Source of the DNA: an uncultured Bacillota bacterium
Lineage (GTDB): Bacteria; Bacillota; Clostridia; Christensenellales; UBA1242
Direction: 5' to 3'
DNA: 14,477 bases
Assembly: GCA_945921365.1 (NCBI GenBank)
Contig: CAMEKL010000003.1
Coordinates: 1 to 14,477, forward strand
The position numbers and the translations under genes are program-made. Position 1 is the first letter of the stretch. The number at the start of each line of letters is the position of its first letter. The notes below the pieces were generated by a model. It ran no database searches. It was not told the origin of the DNA and was given only the letters and a program-made list of their open reading frames with translations. Positions 8,203-14,477 of the stretch are shown in pieces.

Positions 8203-8219
8203 GTTAAACTTGCCAGCAT
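8186..8219 (-). terminator. Intrinsic terminator inside the 3' end of the MBL gene
   Basis: On the minus strand an 11-bp stem (8219-8209 pairing with 8203-8193, one G-U pair, five-base loop) is followed by eight T residues (8193-8186). The 5' arm and loop encode the last residues of the hydrolase, and its TAG stop sits in the 3' arm. It should end the secA-hydrolase transcript before glmS. Confidence 0.9.
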
Positions 8220-8816
8220 CTGCAATTCGTTTTTAATTGTTGTTTCATTTCCATGCCCAGGATATACTTTTAGATTTTCATCAAACTTCATCAGTTTTTT
8301 TAAGCTTTCAACCATCTGTCGCTCACTTGATGTTGGCAAATCTGTTCTGCCAACAACTCCACAAAAAAGCGTGTCTCCAGAAATTAAAATTGAATGCTCA
8401 TTGGCAACTAAATAACACATAGAGCAAACTGTGTGACCATGAGTGTAAATGCATTTAACTTTTAAAAATCCAAAATCTAAAATATCTCCATCGTCAACAA
8501 AAGAAAATACATCATCGCTAAGCTTTGAATTTATTATTTTATCAATTTTAAACGTTTTTTCTTTGTTTTTTAATTTTTTTAATGCATTTTTGTTTAAATA
8601 AATTTTGCAATTAAAAAATTTTTGAATCTCATCAATGTTTAAAACGTGGTCCCAATGACCGTGCGTTAAAAAAATTGCAACAACCTTTCTCCCATTAACT
8701 TTTTTGATAATCTCTTCTGTATCTGCACTAACATCAAACAAAATTACATTTTTATCATCTCCAACTATGTAATTATTTGTATTAAGCAGCGTGCCAAAAA
8801 CTTTGCTAATTTTCAT
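8196..8816 (-). CDS. MBL-fold metallohydrolase, glyoxalase II-like (YqgX/YcbL type)
   Basis: This is a 206-residue metallo-beta-lactamase-fold enzyme of the small glyoxalase II-like group (YcbL/YqgX), which hydrolyses thioesters such as S-lactoyl-thiol adducts. The true substrate is unknown. Metal ligands are visible: H52, H54, D56 and H57 in T-H-G-H-W-D-H, H128 in T-H-G-H-T, D148 in S-G-D-T-L-F and H188 in P-G-H-G. The G-R-T-D-L-P segment (156-161) is typical of the group. I placed the start at the ATG at 8816 because it begins the family's normal N terminus; a longer frame to 8960 only reads through secA out of frame. The start overlaps the last 11 bases of secA and has only a weak GTGGGA upstream, so translation may be coupled to secA. 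The family's usual terminal N-P after the E-R/E-L motif is missing; the protein ends A-S-L-T-C. Confidence 0.88.
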   Translation of the reverse strand: MKISKVFGTLLNTNNYIVGDDKNVILFDVSADTEEIIKKVNGRKVVAIFLTHGHWDHVLNIDEIQKFFNCKIYLNKNALKKLKNKEKTFKIDKIINSKLSDDVFSFVDDGDILDFGFLKVKCIYTHGHTVCSMCYLVANEHSILISGDTLFCGVVGRTDLPTSSERQMVESLKKLMKFDENLKVYPGHGNETTIKNELQMLASLTC

Positions 8817-11481
8817 TTTTCCCACAACAGTTTTTAAATTTCTTTCCGCTTCCGCAAGGACAAGGGGCATTTCTTCCAGTTTTACTGTCTGCTTTAACTG
8901 TTTTTTGCTCAACAAAAATAATTGGTTTTGCAATCTGTTTTGGTTCTGGTTTCTTTTCAACGTTTATGTTAAGAAGGAAAAGTGCAGTTTGCTCTCTAAT
9001 TTTTGAAATCATCTCATCAAACATGTCGAATCCAATTTTTTTGTAAGCCACAATTGGGTCATGCTGACCGTATCCTTGAAGCCCAATTTCATTTCTCAGC
9101 ATTGTCATTTGGTCAATATGATCCATCCACAAACTGTCAACAACACGAAGAAGAACGTATCTTTCAAAATCTGAAAATTTAATTCCAAGTTCTTCTGCTT
9201 CTGCCATTTTACTTGCATAGCGAGCTTCGACATCTTTAATTATTTTCGCAATTAACTCTTCACCTTCAAGGTCTTTAACATAATCTTCTGTTATTAAATT
9301 TGTTCCATGTGGGAAAAGTTGTTTCCTTTCAAGTGAAGCGTTAAGTTCTTCTAAATTCCATTCTTTGTAATATTTTTCAATGCTAACTGCGCTTGTAACT
9401 GCTTCTGTTACAATTTCAGGGAACATTTCAACAACTTGGTCATGAACATCGTTTCCATCAAGAACTTTGTTTCTTTCTTCATAAATTATATGTCTTTGTT
9501 TGTTTAAAACATCATCAAACTGCAAAACAGATTTTCTGGCAGAGAAATGTCTAAGTTCAATACGCTTTTGTGCGTTTTCAATCTGCTTTGAAAGAATTCT
9601 AAATTGCATTGGCATATCATCATCAACTTTGAAAAAGTTTGCAACAGAAAGCATTCTTTCACCACCAAATCTCTTTGCAAGATCATCTTCAAGAGAAATG
9701 TAGAACACACTGGAACCTGGATCTCCTTGTCTTCCTGCACGTCCACGAAGCTGATTGTCAATACGCCTTGATTCGTGCCTTTCTGTTCCAACAATATGGA
9801 GACCACCAAGGTCTTTAACTTCTTCTTTCTCTTTATCTGTTATGCTTTTAAATTCTGCATAATATTCTTGATATTTTTTTCTTGCTTCATTAAGTTCAGG
9901 ATTATCACTTGAAACATAAGAAGTTGCAAAAGAAATTTGTTCATCTGTGAAGTTTTCTTCTTTCATCTTCTTAATTGCCATAAATTCTGGATTTCCGCCA
10001 AGAAGAATATCCGTTCCACGTCCAGCCATGTTTGTTGCAATTGTAACAGCATTTTTTCTGCCCGCTTGAGCAACAATTTCGCTTTCAAGTTCATGATTTT
10101 TAGCGTTTAAAACAAAGTGTTTAACTCCAAGTCTTTTAAGGGCATCTGAAATTTCTTCAGATTTGTCAATCGTGATTGATCCAACGAGCACAGGTCTGCC
10201 AGTTTCATGAACTTCTTTTATGTGGTTAGCAAGTGCTTTTAACTTTGCCGGAATTGTTTTATATATAATATCTGGCTCATCATGCCTAATGTTTGGTTTG
10301 TTTGGTGGAATCTGAACAACATCTAAGTTGTAAATTTGATTAAATTCACCTTCTTCTGTCTTGGCTGTTCCTGTCATTCCAGAAAGCTTTTTATAAAGTC
10401 TAAAGAAGTTTTGGAATGTGATTGTTGCAAGAGTTTTGTTCTCGTCTTTAATTTCAACTCCCTCTTTTGCTTCAATTGCTTGATGAAGGCCATCAGAATA
10501 TCTTCTGCCCTTCATAATTCTTCCTGTAAACTCATCAACAATTAGAATTTCACCATCTTTAACAATGTAGTTTTCATCTTTTATCATTATGTAGTTTGCT
10601 TTTATAGCGTTGTTTATATGATGATTGAGTTCAATGTTATCAACATCTGAAATATTTTCAACTGCAAAATATCTTTCTGCTTTTGCAATTCCACTCTCTG
10701 TTAAGTTTATCGCTTTAGTTTTGAGGTCTATTTCATAATCTTCTTCGTTCAAGCTTTTGGCAAAATTGTTTGCAGAGACATAAATGTCAGAAGATTTCAT
10801 TCCACGTCCGCTGATAATAAGAGGTGTTCTTGCTTCATCAATCAAAATTGAGTCCACCTCATCAACAATTGCAAATTCATAACCACGAGCAACTCTATCT
10901 TCCTTTCTAACAACCATGTTATCTCTAAGATAGTCAAAGCCTGCTTCATTGTTTGTTAAATATGTTATATCACAGTTGTATGCTTTTCTCTTATCGGCAT
11001 AGTCCATTCCTCTGAGTGACACACCAACAGTAAGCCCAAGAAATCTGTGAACCTTTCCCATCCACTCTGCATCACGCTGTGCAAGATATTCGTTAACTGT
11101 AACAACATGAACACCTTTGCCAGTGAGCGCATTAAGATATGCTGGAAGAGTTGAAACAAGAGTTTTTCCTTCCCCTGTTCCCATCTCCGCAATTCTTCCT
11201 TGAAAAAGTGCAATTCCGCCCAAAATCTGAACATAGAAATGTTTCATGTTAAGAACTCTAAATGCCCCTTCTCTAACGTTTGCAAACGCCTCTGGGAGAA
11301 CGCTTAAAAGGCTCTCACCATTTTTAACTCTTTCTTTAAGTTCTTCAGTTTTCGCTCTAAGTTCGTCATCTGTTTTCTTAGAAAACTCTTCTTCAAGTGC
11401 AACAACTTTATCTGCAATTTTCTTTAATTTTTTTATGCTTCTTGTATTGTCATTTCCAAAAATTTTTGTTAGTATTCCCAT
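8806..11481 (-). CDS. secA: Preprotein translocase ATPase SecA
   Basis: SecA is the ATPase motor that drives unfolded preproteins through SecYEG. At 891 residues it is full length. NBD1 carries G-T-G-E-G-K-T (Walker A, 101-107) and D-E-V-D (Walker B, 207-210) followed by S-I-L-I-D-E-A-R-T-P-L-I-I-S-G. NBD2 carries M-A-G-R-G-T-D-I-L-L-G-G-N-P and R-G-R-A-G-R-Q-G-D-P-G. The helical wing region has L-W-M-D-H-I-D-Q-M. The C-terminal SEC-C zinc motif (C874, C876, C885, C886) is intact, the site that binds SecB or ribosomes in other bacteria. Two small departures from the common sequence are seen: Gly at position 101 where Lys or Arg is usual, and T-Y-L-T-N-N-E-A-G-F where T-Y-G-T-N-N-E-(F/L)-G-F is common. 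The ATG follows TAGGAG. Its 3' end overlaps the MBL hydrolase gene. Confidence 0.98.
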   Translation of the reverse strand: MGILTKIFGNDNTRSIKKLKKIADKVVALEEEFSKKTDDELRAKTEELKERVKNGESLLSVLPEAFANVREGAFRVLNMKHFYVQILGGIALFQGRIAEMGTGEGKTLVSTLPAYLNALTGKGVHVVTVNEYLAQRDAEWMGKVHRFLGLTVGVSLRGMDYADKRKAYNCDITYLTNNEAGFDYLRDNMVVRKEDRVARGYEFAIVDEVDSILIDEARTPLIISGRGMKSSDIYVSANNFAKSLNEEDYEIDLKTKAINLTESGIAKAERYFAVENISDVDNIELNHHINNAIKANYIMIKDENYIVKDGEILIVDEFTGRIMKGRRYSDGLHQAIEAKEGVEIKDENKTLATITFQNFFRLYKKLSGMTGTAKTEEGEFNQIYNLDVVQIPPNKPNIRHDEPDIIYKTIPAKLKALANHIKEVHETGRPVLVGSITIDKSEEISDALKRLGVKHFVLNAKNHELESEIVAQAGRKNAVTIATNMAGRGTDILLGGNPEFMAIKKMKEENFTDEQISFATSYVSSDNPELNEARKKYQEYYAEFKSITDKEKEEVKDLGGLHIVGTERHESRRIDNQLRGRAGRQGDPGSSVFYISLEDDLAKRFGGERMLSVANFFKVDDDMPMQFRILSKQIENAQKRIELRHFSARKSVLQFDDVLNKQRHIIYEERNKVLDGNDVHDQVVEMFPEIVTEAVTSAVSIEKYYKEWNLEELNASLERKQLFPHGTNLITEDYVKDLEGEELIAKIIKDVEARYASKMAEAEELGIKFSDFERYVLLRVVDSLWMDHIDQMTMLRNEIGLQGYGQHDPIVAYKKIGFDMFDEMISKIREQTALFLLNINVEKKPEPKQIAKPIIFVEQKTVKADSKTGRNAPCPCGSGKKFKNCCGKNEN

Positions 11482-11499
11482 TTGTTCTCCTACCTAGAT

Positions 11500-11527
11500 A
11501 TTATATCTTACAAGAAAATTTTCACAA
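11500..11527 (-). promoter_or_regulatory. Probable secA promoter
   Basis: On the minus strand, TTGTGA (11527-11522) and a perfect TATAAT (11505-11500) are 16 bases apart. They lie directly after the T-run of the upstream gene's terminator and about 20 bases before the secA start. The leader would be short (about 12 bases), with the TAGGAG ribosome binding site and no room for a regulatory RNA. Confidence 0.6.
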
Positions 11528-11530
11528 AAC

Positions 11531-11556
11531 AAAAAAAGCATTTAAAATGCTTTTTT
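11531..11556 (-). terminator. Intrinsic terminator of the zinc-ribbon/acidic protein gene
   Basis: The near-perfect palindrome GCATTT/AAATGC (11538-11550), extended by A/T pairs on both sides, is followed on the minus strand by seven T residues (11537-11531). It begins about 20 bases after the TAA stop of the upstream gene. Because the flanks are A-run and T-run, it may also work on the other strand, though no plus-strand gene ends here. Confidence 0.75.
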
Positions 11557-11576
11557 CCAGTTAATATTTGTCGATT

Positions 11577-11720
11577 TTACTCTTCGTCATCAATGTCATC
11601 AAAGTCGTCGTCATCAAAGTCGTCATCATCGTCGTCAAATTCGTCGTTTTCTTCTTCGTCAATCTCTTCATCTTCTTTATCATCTTCAAAGCCCATATCT
11701 TCTCCAATGTCTGGGAGGTC
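11577..11720. repeat. GAT/GAC/GAA low-complexity tract
   Basis: The 3' end of the acidic protein gene is a degenerate trinucleotide tract (GAT, GAC, GAA and GAG codons with a few TTT). On the plus strand it appears as repeated TCATC/TCGTC/TCTTC. It is coding but repetitive, so its length may vary between strains or be misassembled. Confidence 0.7.
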
Positions 11721-12089
11721 TTCGTCATCTATCTCTAAATCGTCAATATCCCCGCTTTCAAGATCTGTTATGCTTGCCATATCGCCTGTTTCTTCATCAT
11801 CTGAGTTTTCAATGTCTTCATCTTGATTGACATAGTTATCCCAATCATCATCTTCCGCGTTTGAAATGTTAACATCTTCAATTGACCTTTCTTTCATGCA
11901 AGATTTGCACATAATTTCGTCTGGTCTAATATAGTTTGTTTTGCAAATTGGGCAAACTTCAAGATCTAGCTCATCTAAATCGCTTGGCTCTGCTGCCATT
12001 TCAGCTTTGCAAACAGAACAAAATTTATCTGACTTTTTGATGAAATTCAACTCACATCTTGGGCAACGAATATATTGAACGTCTTTCAT
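11577..12089 (-). CDS. Hypothetical protein: tandem zinc ribbons plus very acidic tail
   Basis: I do not recognise this 170-residue protein as a named family. Residues 9-27 and 46-64 are two zinc-ribbon knuckle pairs with the same spacing, C-x2-C-x11-C-x2-C (C9, C12, C24, C27 and C46, C49, C61, C64). They share the pattern C-P-x-C-x-x-N-(F/Y)-I-(K/R), which suggests an internal duplication. From about residue 70 the protein is almost entirely Asp/Glu, ending in runs of D and D-D-F, and is probably disordered. I chose the ATG at 12089 because AAGGAG lies exactly five bases upstream; the GTG at 12095 overlaps that site. No membrane segment or signal peptide is seen. It is probably a single-gene transcript with its own promoter and terminator, between secA and a divergent conjugation-like gene. 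The tail recalls acidic proteins such as RNA polymerase delta, but the HARE-HTH domain of delta is absent. Confidence 0.8.
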   Translation of the reverse strand: MKDVQYIRCPRCELNFIKKSDKFCSVCKAEMAAEPSDLDELDLEVCPICKTNYIRPDEIMCKSCMKERSIEDVNISNAEDDDWDNYVNQDEDIENSDDEETGDMASITDLESGDIDDLEIDDEDLPDIGEDMGFEDDKEDEEIDEEENDEFDDDDDDFDDDDFDDIDDEE

Positions 12090-12119
12090 AAACACTCCTT
12101 AGCAACTAAAATTAAGCAC

Positions 12120-12148
12120 ATTAAAGCATAAGTTTTTAAAATTGTCTA
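12120..12148 (-). promoter_or_regulatory. Promoter of the zinc-ribbon/acidic protein gene
   Basis: On the minus strand, TAGACA (12148-12143), a 17-base spacer and TTTAAT (12125-12120) with an upstream TGC (extended -10) give a good housekeeping promoter. It lies about 30 bases before the ATG at 12089, leaving space for the AAGGAG ribosome binding site at 12100-12095. Confidence 0.65.
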
Positions 12149-12210
12149 CTAATTTTTACATATTTTTAAAATTTTTTTATTTTATCCGCCTGTTAGGCAA
12201 TATTTTAAGA

Positions 12211-12243
12211 ATATATTTGAAATATATATAAAAAATATATATA
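12211..12243. repeat. AT-only overlapping inverted repeats
   Basis: Two inverted repeats overlap. ATATATT/AATATAT (12211-12227) has a three-base centre, and TATATATA/TATATATA (12223-12230 and 12236-12243) has an A5 centre. They sit in and just upstream of the -35 region of the plus-strand promoter between the divergent genes. They could be an operator, an UP-like element or simply AT-rich DNA. Confidence 0.4.
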
Positions 12244-12268
12244 CAAATTTAAAAATCTATGCTATAAT
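12240..12268 (+). promoter_or_regulatory. Promoter of the VirB6/TrbL-like gene
   Basis: A perfect TATAAT (12263-12268) with TGC directly before it (extended -10) lies 17 bases after TATACA (12240-12245), a four-of-six -35 match. The start codon at 12302 is 33 bases downstream, with AAAGGAG between. Confidence 0.6.
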
Positions 12269-12301
12269 GTCAAAAAATACTTTCCGATAAAGGAGATAAA
12301 T

Positions 12302-14477
12302 ATGAATTTTTCTCAAATTGCTGGAATGGCTGATGCATTAAAGTCTTGGTTTGAAGGCTGGTTTGGTGCAGTTCTTAGTGTTATTCCAAAACTTATTTAT
12401 CAACTTATAACACCAATGTTTGGTATTATTGACCTTGCTCAGCTTCTTGTTAGAAAACTTGCTGGGCTTGAATCTATTGCAGGCGTTGATGGTTCTGGAG
12501 AATATACTGGCGATTTAGTTTTGTATTTTATAAACTTGATTTTCAGTGGAAACTCCCCAGTTTTAACAAATATATTTATTGCCCTAATTGTTCTGGGTGT
12601 GTTGATGCTTTTTATAACAACATTTGTTGCAGTTCTTAGAAGTGAATACATGGCAACAGACGCAAAGAGCGCTTCAAAGGGTAAAATTATTGCAAACGCA
12701 CTTAAAGCAATTGCATCTTTTGTTTTTATTCCAGTTGTTTGTTTCTTTGGAATGTATCTTGGAAATATGTTACTTAATGCAATAGACATTGCAACAACTG
12801 TTTCAACTGCAGATTCATATTACACAGCAGAATATGATGAAAATGGGAATGAAATTGCTGGCACAAGACAAAACTTTTTTAAGAAAAATGACCAAGGAAC
12901 TTATTATAACTACTCAATTTTAGGCGTTAAAATACCAACGAAAACAACACCTATTTCTGGGTTAATTTTTAAATCTTGTGTTCACAAGGCAAACAGGGCA
13001 AGAAACTCAACAGGAGATAAATTTTACACCATAATGATGGATAATGATGACGTTGCGGCAGGCGTTTTCAACAAACGAAAAGGAACAAGCGACAGCGTTA
13101 AGGAATATAATTGCACTATGATGGATTCTGCCTTTGCAAACACATTTGAGCTTCATCAAAAGGTTAGACTTAACAGACAATTGTTTATAAACGACCACAT
13201 GTTCCCATTTAATGGAGATATAATTGGCTCGATTGCAGATAATTCAATCTTTGATTCTGGCATGCAATATTTTGACAAAAACAACACTTCACTTGTTTGG
13301 TATTATTATGACCTTTGGTCTTTTGATTACCTGATCGCAATTGGCTCTTGCGTTGCAGTTATTTCACTTCTGTTATACATTGTTTTTGGGCTTGTTAAAA
13401 GGTTATTTGAACTTCTCGTTCTTTTCCTTATTTCTGCACCAATCGCATCACTTATGCCATTAGACAATGGTGGCGCACTTAAAAAGTGGCGTGAAAAATT
13501 TGTTGCAAAAGCAATTGGAACTTATGGTCCAATTGCTGGAATGAATTTATTCTTTATTTTTATGGGCGAAATCAACAAAATTCAGGTTACTGGCAATCCA
13601 CTTATTGATGGCCTTATAAACATCGTATTCACTATTGCAGGCCTCTCTGTCATCAAAGATCTATCAACTCTTCTATCTGAAATTATTGGTGGAGATGACA
13701 CTCTTAAAGGTGGAGCAGACAAAGCACAAGATGTTGGCTCAATGGCAAAGAAAGTTGGAAAAGCTGCTGGAACAGTTGCTGGCGGAGCAGCATTTATGTT
13801 AAAAGGTGGCGTTAAAGCAATTAAAGGTGTCAAAAATGTATATCAAAGAACCAATGCAAAAAATAAAGATGGAAGATATGCAAAAGGTTCAGCATCTTAT
13901 GATAACACCATTGATAATATGACGGATAATGTCAGTGACGATCAGGCAAAAGATTTAATAGCAAGTGGATTATCTGATAATGACTTAATTGATAGTAAAG
14001 CAAGTTCTATAACCAATTCAGATGCAATTAAAAGTCTTAGAGCCAGCAAAAAAGACCAATTAAGACATGCATTATATACTGGCGGAAAAGCAAAGGCAAG
14101 TGATATTGATGCAATAAACAATATGTCTAATGAAGAAGTAGACAAAGCATGGAAGAACTTAAGCAAGTCAGATAAGGAAAAGGCATCATATGCAGCCAAA
14201 AAAGAAAGATATGACTCAATGAGTGAAGAAGAAAAAGAAAATGTGAAGAGAAATGCTGCAAAAAACAGCGTTTCAAAATTGACCGATGAACAAAAACAAG
14301 CAGAAAAGAAAGCGTTGGCAGAAAAGGGATATAATTCTAGTGATGATGAAATAAAAAAACAAGCAAAACGTGCTGTTGCAGAAAAAGAATTAAATTCTAT
14401 GGACTGGGATAAGAGGAAAGAAGAGATCGACAATAACTTTAGAACACGTGGCCAAAACAATAGAATTAGAAATCGTG
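12302..14477 (+). CDS. VirB6/TrbL-like conjugation membrane protein, 3' end beyond window
   Basis: The frame stays open from the ATG at 12302, with AAAGGAG seven bases upstream, to the last base: 725 codons without a stop. Hydrophobic segments occur at about residues 22-50, 91-115, 136-162, 343-365, 367-386, 404-424 and 436-455. A roughly 175-residue hydrophilic loop lies between the third and fourth. The layout of several N-terminal helices, a large loop, a helix cluster and a long charged tail fits VirB6/TrbL-type inner-membrane components of conjugative type IV secretion systems. The L-D-N-G-G-x-L-K-K-W-R-E-K-F block (387-400) followed by Y-G-P-I-A-G-M-N-L resembles ICE-borne membrane proteins of Firmicutes and Mycoplasma (the Mbov_0396-type group). 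A Gly/Ala/Lys stretch (480-510) leads into a Lys/Asp/Ser/Glu-rich tail of more than 210 residues, probably cytoplasmic. The family is inferred from memory of motifs and topology. It is likely the first gene of an operon continuing to the right. Confidence 0.65.
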   Translation, partial: MNFSQIAGMADALKSWFEGWFGAVLSVIPKLIYQLITPMFGIIDLAQLLVRKLAGLESIAGVDGSGEYTGDLVLYFINLIFSGNSPVLTNIFIALIVLGVLMLFITTFVAVLRSEYMATDAKSASKGKIIANALKAIASFVFIPVVCFFGMYLGNMLLNAIDIATTVSTADSYYTAEYDENGNEIAGTRQNFFKKNDQGTYYNYSILGVKIPTKTTPISGLIFKSCVHKANRARNSTGDKFYTIMMDNDDVAAGVFNKRKGTSDSVKEYNCTMMDSAFANTFELHQKVRLNRQLFINDHMFPFNGDIIGSIADNSIFDSGMQYFDKNNTSLVWYYYDLWSFDYLIAIGSCVAVISLLLYIVFGLVKRLFELLVLFLISAPIASLMPLDNGGALKKWREKFVAKAIGTYGPIAGMNLFFIFMGEINKIQVTGNPLIDGLINIVFTIAGLSVIKDLSTLLSEIIGGDDTLKGGADKAQDVGSMAKKVGKAAGTVAGGAAFMLKGGVKAIKGVKNVYQRTNAKNKDGRYAKGSASYDNTIDNMTDNVSDDQAKDLIASGLSDNDLIDSKASSITNSDAIKSLRASKKDQLRHALYTGGKAKASDIDAINNMSNEEVDKAWKNLSKSDKEKASYAAKKERYDSMSEEEKENVKRNAAKNSVSKLTDEQKQAEKKALAEKGYNSSDDEIKKQAKRAVAEKELNSMDWDKRKEEIDNNFRTRGQNNRIRNR

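Noticed and set aside
8817..8960. An N-terminal extension of the MBL hydrolase up to 8960
   Set aside because: The extra 48 residues come from secA DNA read in another frame, are Gln/Asn-rich and unlike the family. The family's N terminus starts at 8816.
11482..11826. Plus-strand Ser-rich frame opposite the acidic gene
   Set aside because: It is the antisense reading of the Asp/Glu codon tract. It has no ribosome binding site of its own and crosses the terminator and secA promoter.
11577..12089. RNA polymerase delta subunit (RpoE) because of the acidic tail
   Set aside because: Delta has an N-terminal HARE-HTH domain. This protein has zinc ribbons there and only shares tail composition.
12090..12095. 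GTG start at 12095 for the zinc-ribbon protein
   Set aside because: It overlaps the AAGGAG ribosome binding site. The ATG at 12089 has ideal spacing.
12188..12198. GCCT-GTT-AGGC hairpin between the divergent genes
   Set aside because: It has only a 4-bp stem and no T-run on either strand. Too weak to call a terminator or riboswitch.
12439..14460. Minus-strand open frames at 12439-12789, 13582-13833 and 13942-14460
   Set aside because: They lie opposite the long plus-strand frame, lack ribosome binding sites and have composition typical of antisense reading of a Lys/Asp/Glu-rich gene.

Overview
The window comes from a low-GC, endospore-forming, Clostridia-like bacterium using the standard bacterial code. 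TGA, TAA and TAG all end genes here, and A/T-ending codons and AGA arginine dominate. The call rests on SpoIIR, a complete GerA germinant receptor, SleB and YpeB, plus AT-rich promoters and AGGAG-type ribosome binding sites. I cannot name a genus from the sequence alone. No rRNA, tRNA, CRISPR array or insertion sequence was seen.

Layout. (1) At 2-355 (+) lies the C-terminal half of spoIIR, cut by the window edge. It converges with the next block with one base between the stop codons. (2) From 6324 down to 357 (-) runs a five-gene germination block in transcription order: gerAA, gerAB, gerAC, sleB, ypeB. The first three genes are linked by ATGA stop/start overlaps, and the last two follow at 54 and 12 bp. 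Together they encode the germinant receptor (A permease-like, B transporter-like and C lipoprotein subunits), the cortex-lytic enzyme and its partner protein. (3) glmS (6353-8149, -) lies immediately upstream and makes glucosamine-6-phosphate, the precursor of peptidoglycan amino sugars. It has its own short leader and no glmS ribozyme. (4) secA (8806-11481, -) overlaps an MBL-fold hydrolase gene (8196-8816, -). A strong intrinsic terminator folded out of the hydrolase's last codons closes that transcript. (5) At 11577-12089 (-) is a small unrecognised gene encoding two tandem zinc ribbons followed by a very acidic tail, with its own promoter and terminator. (6) Diverging from it, from 12302 to the window end (+), is a long open frame of at least 725 codons. 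It encodes a multi-pass membrane protein resembling VirB6/TrbL-type conjugation (type IV secretion) channel components, with a long charged tail. It looks like the first gene of a conjugation/ICE-like cluster continuing beyond the window.

Functionally, most of the window is chromosomal housekeeping (Sec translocation, cell wall precursor synthesis) and spore biology. The least explained parts are the divergent pair at the right end (zinc-ribbon/acidic protein and VirB6-like protein), whose promoters share a nearly identical extended -10 block, and the compact receptor-plus-lysin operon, which has a possible forespore-type promoter overlapping the end of glmS.
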